Shown: piece after piece, positions 15,401 through 27,670 of the stretch | How the letters are laid out: each line of letters opens with the position of its first letter | Numbering within the stretch: the first letter of the stretch is position 1 | Source: Sphagnum magellanicum | Lineage: Eukaryota > Streptophyta > Sphagnopsida > Sphagnales > Sphagnaceae | Length of the DNA: 64,000 bases | Direction of reading: 5' to 3' | Assembly (NCBI GenBank): GCA_021904315.1 | Contig: CM038912.1 | Span: 15,959,061 to 16,023,060, forward strand | The notes under the pieces: generated by a model | Told to the model about the DNA's origin: nothing | What the model saw: the letters and a program-made list of their open reading frames with translations, nothing else | Databases searched by the model: none | Program-made: the position numbers and the translations under genes

Positions 15401-15518
15401 TTTTACTTACTCGTCGTCTACCGACCTTACCACCACCACCACCACCACCACCAGCGGGGGCATATAGAAAGCGATGATCGCCGTTGTTGTGCAGTGGCTC
15501 CAACGGCAGTCCCGCCAT
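6497..15518 (-). CDS. NUP1: Plant FG-repeat nucleoporin NUP1/NUP136 (14 exons)
   Basis: Nuclear-basket nucleoporin of plants, involved in mRNA export and nuclear shape. Exons in transcript order: 15518-15080, 14985-14914, 14826-14774, 14262-14153, 13971-13674, 13494-13099, 12869-12633, 12345-12091, 10451-10265, 9955-9813, 9548-9070, 8896-8676, 8315-7872, 7689-6497. All junctions are GT-AG and the phases sum to an open frame of 1,508 residues; the family is usually about 1,300. Family signatures, in order: ATPYERP near the N-terminus; ISEIEGWMKSTTFPR running into EEADRLIGILRS; SPVDLARAYM; GGPMRRLRPRS; SSETARKILETLERMTP; then a long Ser/Ala/Pro-rich FG region (FGFGS, FTFGSS, FQFGA, FSFGA) and a basic tail ending KAKRIGTTKRK. 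The start at 15518 (MAGLPLEP) is preferred over an in-frame Met at 15737, which would add a low-complexity Leu/Pro/Gly stretch. The 12090-10452 gap may hide a small exon near 10,615, where a CAG/GTAGATTCC donor-like site lies. Confidence 0.9.
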
Positions 15519-15720
15519 GTGCTCTAGATTCTCTCTATCGCCCGCACCACCACCACCACCACCACCAGGAGGAGGAGGAGGAGGAGGAGGAGGAGGAGGA
15601 GGAATGAGACCCACAAGAAGAAGAAGAAGAAGAAGAAGACCAACAACAACAAGATTCCCAAAGGAGCAAAAAAAAAGAGGACCCAACAACAACAACAACA
15701 ACGCAGTACAAACTAACTGC
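15120..15720. repeat. Cluster of trinucleotide microsatellites at the NUP1 start
   Basis: Several triplet arrays lie within 600 bases: CTG near 15,138-15,155 (a poly-Gln tract in the NUP1 protein), CTC near 15,247-15,270 and ACC near 15,430-15,452 (both poly-Gly in the protein), ACC near 15,546-15,567, GGA near 15,569-15,602, AAG near 15,611-15,640, and CAA near 15,685-15,703. The arrays above 15,518 fall in the putative 5' leader. They also create spurious Pro-, Gly-, Leu- and Ser-rich frames on both strands. Confidence 0.9.
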
Positions 15721-15828
15721 GATGATGATTGCAGCAAGGAAGGAGGGATTTGAAGGCCGTGTATGTAGTAAGAGTCCTATTTGAAAGGAAAAGGTGTTTG
15801 TTTGTAAAGCGAAAGTAGCGATGAAGAA

Positions 15829-15852
15829 CAAACAAACAAACAAACAAACAAG
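15829..15852. repeat. (ACAA)n microsatellite upstream of NUP1
   Basis: A short run of the tetranucleotide ACAA, followed by related GTTTG-type repeats to about 15,905. It lies in the presumed promoter or leader of the minus-strand nucleoporin gene. Confidence 0.85.
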
Positions 15853-16415
15853 TGCAATTTTGTTTGGTTTGGTTTGGTTTGTTTTTGTTGATTTGTTTGT
15901 TGTTGGGTTGTTGTTAAATGGTTTTGTTGTTAGATTGGGGGAATGGGAATAGGAGACCAACAAAAACACCACCACCACCACTACTACTACTTCTAAGTGG
16001 GTCCATTTTGGGAGGATGAAATTAGGTCATTGGGAGGGAGCAACATGCAGACCAATATATCCGTCAGACTTGATATCCCTAAGATTGATATCCGGTTTGA
16101 ATACCAAATCCAAGGTTGGATAGGTTAGTAGTTAGTAAATAGGTTAGTTTAAGTTCAGTTTGTTAGTTGGATAGGTTACTAATCAGTTTAAGTTTGTAAA
16201 GCTCACACTTTATCTTTTCTTTTTTTTTTTAAATTTTTAATGTAGCTATGGTGACAAAAGTTCTTAGACAATTTAATTTAATTTTTTTTTAAAGACACAT
16301 TTTGAAAGGTCTGTTTAAAATTGTAATTAGTAATAATTATTATTATGGCTATACTTTCTTAAAAGATTAATTTATGATTTTTTTTGCAATTTTTTTTGTA
16401 AAAAATAATAATTGT

Positions 16416-16417
<2 letters not shown>

Positions 16418-16451
<34 letters not shown>
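16418..16451. repeat. (TA)n microsatellite
   Basis: A near-perfect TA array just upstream of the first recognisable LINE-derived codons. The surrounding sequence (16,050-16,410) is AT-rich, with no gene seen. Confidence 0.9.
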
Positions 16452-16454
<3 letters not shown>

Positions 16455-16519
16455 TGTTGCCTTTTGGAAAAATTTTGTCCCAAAAAACAAATTGATACCC
16501 AACATAATTAAAAGGCAAT

Positions 16520-18450
16520 TTTTTGAATTTTTGATTAGCGAATGGGCTGAACAACATGGGCTGCGTGCCAAAGGTCAAGTTAAGTTTCGCAAAGGTTACT
16601 TGACTACTAACCAACTCTTCATATTGTGAATTCTCATAGAACAGAGCAAGGCAAAAAAGAAGTCACTTTATTATTACTTTGTGGATTTTAGAAAGGTGTT
16701 TAATATTCTACCACGTGAAGAGTTGTGGCAGGTGTTGACTAACCTTAGGGTGGAAGGACACTTCTTGTGATTTCTGCAGGTGATGTATGTCAAGGATACC
16801 ATACGCATCAACCACCCAAGCAAGGGTGTCACCTCTAATGCCAACAAAGTGTGAAGCAAGGTTGTCCTCTCCACCCGTTATTGTTTGGGCTATATTTGGT
16901 TGCCTTAAAAGGGCGCTTATACGACAGAGAATGCAATGCACCAGCCTTAACAGACATGCACGTATGGTTATTGTTTTTTGCAGATGACCTCGTTTTAACG
17001 TTGGAGTCAGAGGTGGGACTGTAACAATAGTTAGACACATTCCAACAATTTTGTGCTGAACATAGACTTACAATGAACATGAAAAAAACAAAAGTCATGG
17101 TGTTCAATTCTGTTGACCCATGCCAAGAGTTTGTGTTTGAAGGTGACGTTATTAAGCATGCGCAGACCTTTAAATATTTGGGGATCTTGTTCGATACCAC
17201 CTTGAACCTGGACAGTGTAGTGGAACATCTAGCAACTGCTAGTAGGCACTCGCTATATGCACTAAACCACTACTGTGCGGAGCTACATATTATGGATGTT
17301 AAGCTACACTATGACCTCTTCTACACGTTGGTGCGTTCCATAGCAAGCTATGCCTGTGAAGTTTGGGTGGACTCCAAAAAAAAAGCTATTAAAGTAGTGT
17401 ATCGAGGGTTCCTCAAGTCCCTCCTCGGGGTGTGAAAAACAACCAGCACGTCCATCATGCTGGCAGAATTTGGCAAATTCCCCTTTGAACACTTTGCATG
17501 GGGATAAATGATGATGTACTATAACCGTGTGAGCATGATCATTAAAAACCACATCTTGGGAAAGGCATGGGAAGCCCAGCTTGCTATGCTTGCTACAGGA
17601 AAAAAATGTTGGGTTAGATCTGTGAAAAAATGGCTATTCCAGAATTAGCCCCAAGAGGTGGCAGGTTTTCTGCCTTCGGTTTAATCACCACTGGAAACGG
17701 CACCTCAACTTGTAACGACTCATGCATTCCAAGTGGGGATTACTCAACTGCCATTAGGAACAGTTCTTGGGACAACGCACATACATCCGACCCATCTAGT
17801 AGGGGTAAAAGGTTGGGCGGAAAGCCAAGTACTTTGGTACAATGCGCACAACGTACGGGTGGGAACTTAAATGGCTAAACTAGTCGTGCTACAGCTAGTG
17901 CAGCCAGTTAGTGCTAGATCTATGACGAGAGGCCCGATCAACCAGGAGGTTGGGGCCCCACCCCCTCCAGGTCTTCCCCACACAATGTTGAATGTAACAA
18001 GAGTGAAGGATATGCGGTTGGCTTTCATTGAAAACTCTTTACTAACCACAAGATCGGGACCAATGTGCAAACAATATACTTGCGCTTCAAAGGTATGTCA
18101 TACGAGAGCAAAAGATACTTGTGTGACATCAATTGTGTTCAACTGTAGAAAGCTTTGGTCCGGTTTCGGTGTGGCAACACGCAACTTGAGGCAGTGCTAG
18201 GTGCGTGGAAGGGCGTGCCATACATAGAGAGGCTTTGTCGAGGCTGCGACTTGGGGAAGGTAGAAGATGAAGAACACCTACTCCTTGTATGTCCAAATAC
18301 ACAAAAAGTTAGGGAATGTTTTTGTTCGACCTTGCCCTTCACCCACACGAACACTCTTGATGAACTCATGCAAACTATGAACACAGTCACCTTGGCCAAG
18401 TTTGTGGCATGCTGCCAGTACCAAAGGACAATCTGTCCTCCATGATCTAC
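16520..18450 (+). mobile_element. Degenerate LINE-type (non-LTR) retrotransposon: RT and zinc-binding regions
   Basis: Broken reverse-transcriptase frames follow one another on the plus strand. Around 16,650-16,760 there is YYYFVDFRKVFNILPREELW (RT palm start, with the usual Phe-Asp altered). Near 16,975-17,000 the catalytic block reads FADDLVLTLES. At 17,073-17,435 the post-catalytic and thumb part contains MNMKKTKVMVFNS and FKYLGILFD. At 18,155-18,445 the C-terminal reverse-transcriptase zinc-binding region appears, with RFRCGNTQLEAVLGAW and CRGCDLGKVEDEEHLLLVCP. Stops and frameshifts interrupt every part, so the copy is dead. No endonuclease region, poly(A) tail or target-site duplication could be identified, and the edges are approximate. 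Confidence 0.82.
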
Positions 18451-18479
18451 CTTTCGTTTAATGGACTCTCTAGTCCCAA

Positions 18480-20690
18480 ATGGACGTAAAATTGTAAATA
18501 GTAAACAAATATTTGAATCTACTGATATCGAATTAATAAAAAAACAATGAATATGAGAGCATGTTACCGAATGATTATATATTTTCCTCCACTCATTTTG
18601 AAGGGTGTTTAATAAAACCAAATGTCTTTCGATAGGAATGAATTCTCGTTTTTGAAAAACCCTATGAAAATTTCTATCTTTTTCCCCATGGTACATGTTG
18701 GGTATTATGGGGGAAAAATTTGAAAAAAAACTGGAGCAAGTCTTTACACTTGGTAAAGCCTACAGTCTTGGGTTTTATCCCACACTAAAATTTAAGGAGT
18801 AAATTAACACTTGTGTTGTTCATACAAAGGGATAAATAAAAAATACATAATGGTATTCATTTAACTCCACATTGAATCATTCATTGGGTTGGTGTGAATG
18901 CATTTTACAACGTCATGACCTTGGTGACCTTCCATCCCTTCAACTCCTCACCAAAATCCAATAATAAATCGATGGCCAGAACCATCGCAAGGGAAACAAA
19001 AAGGGAAGGCCAAAGAAAGGCTAAGAGATGCACATCCCTTAGGAACCAAAAAAAAGGGGGGAGAGTTAGTCCCTCTTGTGGTAGGAAGTTATTTCACCCA
19101 CTACCATTCTAATGTTACCTACATGCAAATCGTGAGATCTAATAATAATGGGAGGTCTAGAACAAGGATCACTCGCTAATGCAATCTTCCTCTCTATATC
19201 ATAATCCCTTTTCAAGTTCGGCACCTCAATGTCAAATAATTAATTTAATTTTCAATTCTTAATTCGGCAATTAAAATATGTATTTTGAAAATTTCAGCAC
19301 TATGTATTAAATTTATTATAACCAAATGCTTATAAAAGAGAAGTTTACTGCTTTTGTGGTTAGGTGGTCAGTAAGTTATTGGAGAGGTTCAAGCATCAAA
19401 CTCAGTTGGCCACATGAATTTTTAAAAATTTCATCATAACTAACTATTAATATCCAAAAAATTCAACAAATTTGAAAACAATTTAATTTATCTTTAACTT
19501 TAAAAAGTAATATGGTAATAGAAGCTAAAGCATGCTAAAAAGCAATACTAACACGCTACTTGAAAAATTGAATGCAAAATAACCTTTTGATTGACTATTG
19601 TGGAAAAAATAGGCACATTCTTTGATGAAACAATCCATATCATCCCATGTGCACCATGCACCTTCATGGCCATCAAAATAAAGTGGTGCCATTCATGAAA
19701 TCATTTACACTTGTGGATTTTAACAATGGCACTAAGTTTTGTAATTGCACCTACTTATCGATTAATGACACTCAAAGCCACCATCTCTCGCGTCAGGTCA
19801 ATAACCACCACATTGGCAACGAAAACATGGTCCTCTTGGGTGATGTAAAGATTGGCTCATAATGAAATTCTTGACATAAGGGCGTACCATCGTTTTTTCC
19901 ATATAACATGCCCATTCTTTCAAATGAGGGCATACATGACATTTTAGATGGCATCATGTGTGGCTATTTGCTAACCTCCAAATGGGCAACGAACTAAATG
20001 TGTGCTAGATATGTTCGACCCATGCCCACATTCACATGTGAAAAAACTAAATGTCGAGAGTTAATTCAAATCAAAACAAAAATGCAATGTTGAGGTGAAA
20101 GTAAAGTGTGCAATGTGAAATAAACAAATAAATGACCTAACAACCAACCATAGCCCTGCCCCCTTGCCCAAACAAAAACAAATGCAAGCTCTAAATACTA
20201 AGGAAATGGAGTCATCTTCCAAGATAGACTTAAGGGATGTGTCATGGTGGAAATTCATTATAAATGTTTATAGACATGGGGTGTCAATAACCGCCAAACT
20301 TTCAAAAGAAAGGTGTATCTCCCTAGTTCCAAGAGGAAAGCCATCTCGCATTGCATGTAAATGTGACTGAAGTAGGTGTGGGCCCCCCCTAACCTAAGAA
20401 ACAAACTTCTCCAAAACGGGTCTATTGAACATACGAAACCTATAAAACAAATATAGAACCACTAAAGTCTAACTCCCTAGGAAAGTAAATGGGGCACAAT
20501 CCTCCATATAAAGAAGGCCTATACCACTAAAGGATATGGGTAATTGAGCCTAACACCTTGTTAAGGGGCCTTAAATTTCATGATCCTAAACCCATAGTGT
20601 CGTCACAATCTTGCATAACTCTCATGTCGAAACCTACCAAAAGATATAAGAAGGAAGAAAAATGAAATATTATCCATATGAGATAAGAAG
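18480..20690. other. Intergenic spacer, no gene seen
   Basis: AT-rich sequence with only short, unrecognised open frames. The stretch from about 18,880 to 20,560 is somewhat less AT-rich than its surroundings and may be decayed transposon sequence, but I could not assign it. Confidence 0.5.
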
Positions 20691-21070
20691 GTCGACAAGC
20701 TACACATGAAAGCAAAATGCCCAAACCTGGGCGTCTTTTAGGATAAGAAGATCATCAATATACATCACGTTCTGAGATAACACTTCATTTTTAAAATGTG
20801 TGGCAGAGTACTGAAAACCCATTGGCACACCTAATATGCATAAGCCATTTATTACCAAAGTGTAGCCCTAAAGAATCTTTATGCATAGAAAGATCCCTAA
20901 TGGATTTCAAAATTTACATTTTGACACCTTGACCCTAAGCCCAACTAATGTTAATTAGGTCAAAAGGTGGTCAAAGGCGCAGATAATCTCATTCATAGAC
21001 CTTCAATTCTCTTGAAAAAAAAAATAAGGCGGTTTCTCATAATTCAAGAAATGTGGAGAACATGGTTGAA
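20690..21070 (-). mobile_element. Short reverse-transcriptase relic
   Basis: Read on the minus strand, with frame changes, the segment gives KVSKCKFWNPLG, then GLCILGVPMGFQYSATHF and NVMYIDDLLILKD. The last resembles the Y-x-DD catalytic box of reverse transcriptases, and the order of blocks resembles RT fragments I remember from plant genomes. It is short, interrupted by stops and has no definable ends. The element class (non-LTR or LTR) cannot be settled from this piece. Confidence 0.45.
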
Positions 21071-21079
21071 AAAAAAATG

Positions 21080-24000
21080 ACAGTATAATTTCATTACAAT
21101 TTTTTCAAGAACATGAGGGGGGAAGTTTAATCCTTTGAATTAAAGGTGTGAAACTAACCTCCTTATTTCACCCGATCTTGAAATCAAATCTAGAAAATTT
21201 GAAGCAAGTTATTTATAGGGATAAGTTTCTCTCAATGACATTTCATTTATCAACTCAATTTTCGTGAATGAGATAAAAGTAGAGTTAATTTATTCTTTTT
21301 TTCTATTTCATTAATAACCTTTGTGCAAATCCACCTTATTACACATAAATTACTTAAATAGGTGTTTGCTTGTTTGTTTTGTTTGAATATGATCACACCC
21401 TAACCCTCCCAAACCATAAGGCACCCAATTTGCTCAAGTGTACTACTTAAAAGCTCTTGACAAGCTATATCCATGTTTGTTGTTTCACAATTTGCAAACC
21501 AACAAAACAAAAGTTATTGAATTAAAAATAATTTTCATCTCTGAAAATTACTTAAAATATTTTTCACAAAGAAATTTGAAATTAAATTCACTTCAACTTG
21601 AATAGTATTAAGATGGGTGACCTTCAAAGGCTTAATATGCTTGGGCCAATGGCATAGGGCCCAATAATCCTTATTACAACACCAATATGTTTTACCAAAC
21701 CGAAGACATAAATTTTTATTAGGTATACAACATTAAATTTTACCAACCCCTTGAATAAATTATAATTAGGTCTACAACTATATTTCTTACCAACCCACCA
21801 CAAACTTTTGGGAATGCCCTCACCTTAGGGCCTAGGACTTGTCAATAGCCAAATTTGTAGTTTGTACTCACATTTTAGGAATGTCCCCCACCCATGGACT
21901 TTACCCATCATCATGCATGAGGTGAACATTATCATCAACTTAATTATATGTAAGTTAGGAGGTGGAGGGTGCCAAGTGTTCTTACACCTATTCCTTAAGA
22001 ATAAGAGCAATCTTATACACATGCATAATTTCCTTTTCATTTTGTACACATAATACCTTCCTTATTTTCTATGAAGGATATTCGTAGACATAAGGTGTTT
22101 TCTAAATACACTATGAAATGTCTTGGAGTGCTCTCTTACTCAATTGTGGGAGGAATCAAAATTAGGTTCACTATGGTTTTCACCTTTGTAACCTATCCTA
22201 AAAGACAAGTCTTGTGAATAGATTAAAAGGAATGTATGTGTGTCGATCATATAAGTAAATACATGTAGATGTTTAGTGTTTAAGTGAGGGCTAGGGAGTT
22301 GTTAGTAGGTAGTAAAAACACAACCTTGAGCCAACATTGTGGCAAGCTAGAGAGCTCAAACCCAATGGAACATTATTTCTTGTCCACTCACCATCCATCC
22401 ATCACGGTGCATCAATGGTTCTTGTTCACTCATGCCTATAACTTACTTTACATGTAAACACGGAGATATTTCATGAGTGAACAATCAACGAGATGTAACA
22501 AATCCATGGGTCTTGCTATATGGAAATTATTTTCTGAAAATAATTTGTGGGGAATTTTTTTTTCAATTTTACAATATATCTAAAAAATTTGACAAATTGA
22601 AATTGTGAGGAATTTTTACATGACATTAGTAAGACATCATGGTGATATAAATTGGTTGATAGAGAAAAATTAACATAATGGTGTGCTTTCTTACTATTGA
22701 ATATATGTAATTTCCTTTTATTGAGTAAGCGTGAAAATGAAAATAAACAAACATATATATATATAATTTCATGATAAATTTGTTTTGAAAGACATAATGT
22801 GATAATTTGAATGAAAATATATGTAGGTTTATGATTAATATAATAAGCTTGCATTGATCCAAAATGAGATTGTTGTGCTTGTGCATTGGTCCATATATGA
22901 TTTATTTGTGTATGATTAAAAATGACATTTTTTGAAAGAAACAGGTTTGAGATTGTATTCGTTCATAAAATTATGTAATGTTGTCAAACAAAGCGTTTTT
23001 GTTAACATGTGTTTATGTTAAAATCTTCAATTATTATGGTTGGTCAATTTGTATGATGGTGTATCTTTCGAAGTACATATTTGTAAATTTTTGGAGATTT
23101 GTGTAAAATAAATATGATAAAATATATTTTATAAATGACATTTTCAAAAAATTCTATTAATGAAATCTATGTTTTCAAAATTTTGTGAAATTGTTCAAAG
23201 CTCTAAATATTTACATTGTTTTGTCACATGACTTGTAACACATAACATTTTATTTTTTTTGACAAAATTTTGTCAAGAGAAAATTAAGGCCATCACCTTT
23301 TGCTTTGAAGATCAATGGATCTCAAACTAGTGGAACTTGGTAGAAATATATTATCATTATAATGTCAAGACCACTAATGAATTCATTATGGAATTGTTTT
23401 ATCACGAGCAACCTATAATCACCAAAGATTAATATTTTATTGCTCACTAAAAACATTTCATTTATCACTACCAAACAAAGTTTATCATAAATTATTATGA
23501 AAATGTCATTTTTTAAAAGTAATTTATTGACTTGGGTTTAGTGAAATATTTATCACATGTGCATAATGTATTGTGGAGTTATTGATCTCAAATGATGTTT
23601 TGCCTATGTATTTTAATTTCATAATTTTAAGTTTCAAATGGATTGGTATTTATAATTTATGTTATGCAATATTGTAACATGTTTTGTATAATACATATTC
23701 ATGTGAAAATCTTTCCTATGTTTGCACCTTGCTCCTCTTGTCAAGAAAATATGTAAAGGTCTTCTCAAATATTTATTTTTCTTGCACAAAATGTCATTGA
23801 CAATACCTTTTTGTTCACAATTAAGCTTTTTCATGTGCGAAGAACTTTTTTTTGTATGGTATGCATTCATCTAATTTTTGAAAAAAACCTTGCATTAATT
23901 TTTTATGTATTTGATATTTCAAGTATTTTCTTTTGGGAAGCATACAATCATCATTTGGCAAATCACATTGTTCAACTTCTTCTTGTCCATCAAATTGTTT

Positions 24001-27000
24001 ACAAGAAAAGAAATGAACATAGTAACTTAACCATGATGTAAGCCATTTGGGACAGACTATGGTCAATTCCATCAATTATCAATATCATTACTTTATGTAT
24101 TAAATTTTTTTAAAAAATTGAACATTTAATCTTTCACACTCTATTGAACAATGATGTAAAAACACCTAAATAGATGCATTTGTCAAAACATTAGACCTTA
24201 TAATATCAACTCATTTGTGGGCATCATATTATATGAAAGAAAATTAAAATGTCATGAAAGCTAGAGATTGGTGTGCTTAAAGACAATATAACTCAAACCC
24301 AAGCAACAATGTTTTAGGAAATCTTTGATTGCATGAACTATAAACCTTAATCACCATTGACTCGGGCTCACGTTTGCCATATATGTTTGTTCAAGAAATC
24401 ATGTACAAATTTCGAAAAGAATGCATTATCATTATGTTTCCATCATCAAGCTAAACTTTGTGATGATCACAAAACAAGATGTCGCACTATTTATTTATTG
24501 TCATATGCATTGGATTAATTATAATATTTGTTGGAAATGCTAAAACTTAAAGAAATTATAAGAGAAACAAATACAAAAATTGGTGGAATTTGATGAGCTT
24601 CTTGCTTCAACCTAGTCTACAAGCATGGAGAAGTTACCCAATAATTGAGAACATTTATCTATCCTATTGGTGGAAATTATGTCTCCCCACTTTTGCAAAA
24701 AATAAATATGACAAATTTATTAAAAATTTCTTATTATGTTAAAGGTTTAAATTTCAAAAACTTACCCAAAACATTGATTATATTTATTGCCTAATTTTCT
24801 TTTAATTATCATGTTTACTACTAAAGTGGATATTTAAAAATAAAATAATTATTAGGCACCCAAGTGCCAAACTTGAAAAGGTATTACATTATTTGAATTT
24901 GATTTAGGTCACAACATTTTGAATAAAATGTTAATCCTCTTTAAATATTATCTTTGAAATTGATATGATTTCATGGGTTTCTTATTGCAATAGGCCCACA
25001 ATTTTTCAAAATCTTTCAATGGGTGAAGATTGATGGTGAATTAAATGATTTCATGGAAAATTTGTAAGATTCTATAATATTATTTTCATATTGCTAGATT
25101 CAAAGAACAAATGAAAATATATCAACATTTTGACCGTACATGTCAATTTGATTATCTTTGGTATTGATGAGTGGAATAATTTACAATTGTAAGTGAAAGA
25201 ATATACAAAATTTTAATAACAAATAAAAATGTGAATTAATTTAGGTTGCGACAATCACATTAGCAAGGTAGCTTGGGGAGGGGGATCAATTTATGATCTT
25301 ATAACAATAATTCTTAGTAATCATAATCTTGTTACATGTGCACATGTAATTATAACACCTTTTAAATCAAAAGAAATTTCAAATTATGTGGCCCTAACAT
25401 TAACCAAGAATCAACTTACTAAGCTTGTCAAGAGAAAATCCAAATACACATTTAAAAAATGGTTATTCTATATTTTCCAAGCTCCTTCGATTGGGAAATT
25501 CAATATTTTAATTATTGAATAAAAATATGCCCAATTTATAACAAACTCCAAATATTTTAGATCAAGAAGTGGATCCTTGGGTGTGGTTTGCAAATTTGTT
25601 CCTTTCATGAAAACCTAATCTTAAATTTAAACACAAACACACATTTATCTTAATGGCTTCGCATCAAAGGCTTACTAAGGTGCATGAACTTACCTTAGAA
25701 CTTAGGGTTTGCCTTTTCTAGTAAGTTAAGTAGACTAATATTGTGTAATGTGGTTTGTAATTATGTGTTGATGAGTTTTTTGGTTGTTCAATGGGCGAGC
25801 AAAATGTCAAAATCATGATTGTGATGTTAATTACAATTTGGAAATGTTTATGAATTTGATTAATTCATGTGCATATGTATGTTTTTAGCATTTGGCTTCA
25901 TTTGTAACAATAAAAAATTTCTAGTCTTGCATTCTTCATCAAGACTTAAACTAATCCATCTCGGTGGAGAGTTTGTGTCCTTTTTCATCTAGACAATTAT
26001 ATACATTTTTGCACAAACAAATTTTTTCGTGTTTACTTTGGAATTTATTTTTGTGTATGATTTGAGATGGCATTTTGTTATTTGTTTGAAGAATCTAATT
26101 TACATTCATAAGACAAAACAAGGTTGTGACACACAACCATGCTCATAAAATATTATTAGTAACAATCGTCAATTATGTAAAAATGGAAATTTTGAACTTG
26201 AAGCACATTCCTTAACTCTTCCCAAATGAAACAAGGGGCTAAGAGTTTGAGTAGGACCAAGCTAAATAAACATTCTTTGTCAACAACTTCCATTCAACTT
26301 AGCTACACAAAACAAACAAATACGACATTCAATGCAACTAGAGTCAAAATTGGATTATGGATTCATCATGAACTCAAATATAGAATTCTCCGCAACCTAC
26401 CACCATAGAGGCACCATAGTCAATATAATATATCTATATGTCTCAATGGGGAACTACATCAAAATGGGAAAATCCTTAAGACCTTCAAAATCCTTTCTTG
26501 AAATTGAAACACTTCGGTGGACTTCAATTTATGGGGTTCCCTAAAACTCAACCAAATGGAATACAAAACACAACTTTTTTGTTGCCCATGTCAAGAGATT
26601 TCAACCATTTTGCCAAAATCCCCAACTAGAAGACATTTTGCCACTCCAAATCACATTTTGAAAGTTGCAATACCGTTTTTGGAAATCTTTCAACAATTTC
26701 AAAAAGGGTATTGCAACCATGAAACAATTATGCAAGTGGAGAAACAAGCTCTTTCTAGATTGTGGTGCATTTTTTTTATAGCTTCCATATGAACCAAATA
26801 TCACTCAATTTTTAAAAAAATCAATAATTCAAATTTCACTTTGAACAGTATGAATGATAGAGTCTTAATTCCCCAAAAGTGAAGATTCATTTCAGGTCTT
26901 AAGTGCACCTCCCCTTGATTCCCAAACACTTTTTTGGTCTTCACCATGTCTTGAACGTGAATTTGGCCCAATTCAACTTACAAAACACACTTGACAATCT

Positions 27001-27650
27001 CCTCTTTCTTAAGGATACGACCCATAAATTTGAAATATAGTGATAAAGAACCTCTTCAACTTCATGAAACAAGATAATTGAGAACAAACAAGGACAAAAG
27101 AAGAGCCAAGACAAGAATGTGAAGAATGTAAAGATTGATTGACCAGTGATGAATCAGTTATCTATGAGGGATCTAGCCAAGAAGATAAATCCAAAGCTTC
27201 TGCTGCCTTGAGGCTGTGAAGAGACTTCATGGACCATTGCTACTCACAAAGGGAAACACACATGAAGATAACACAATTCTTGAGTTTGGAAAAAGTTAGG
27301 CCTCATCGAGCACATGATGTATGACACTATCACCTAAGCCATTAAGCATGAGGGTGTCTCCATCTCAAACATCAGTCCATGGTTGCTGACAATTACAAGA
27401 TATCAAGGAGGCAGATGAAATGCAGAAGGCAAGAGAGGAACCAAAGAGAGAAGAAAAGGTGTGCACATCTTGCGAGGTGAATCAAGCCAAATCAGGCCAT
27501 GAGGACCAAATATGCATTGGGTGTAATAAACAGGCAAGAACTTGGTTGTTAAACTTTCTGCAAGGTGAATGACAACTTGGCCAAACCATCCTCTTTAAAT
27601 TCACCAAAGATGCACTCTTGTGGTGTTAAATGCAAGAAAAGAATCCACCA
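21080..27650. other. AT-rich intergenic spacer, no gene seen
   Basis: About 6.5 kb of AT-rich DNA with only short frames. I found no domain, RNA gene or clean terminal repeat. Some phrases (for example CCTCCCAAACCAT near 21,400) recur near 41,600, as expected of dispersed repeat remnants. Base composition rises slightly after about 27,000, towards the BRCT gene's 3' end. Confidence 0.5.
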
Positions 27651-27670
27651 CATCAACAAAACCAACACCA

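Noticed and set aside
15484..15981. Frames rich in Pro, Gly, Ser or Arg on both strands
   Set aside because: They are translations of trinucleotide arrays without any domain and overlap the NUP1 leader.
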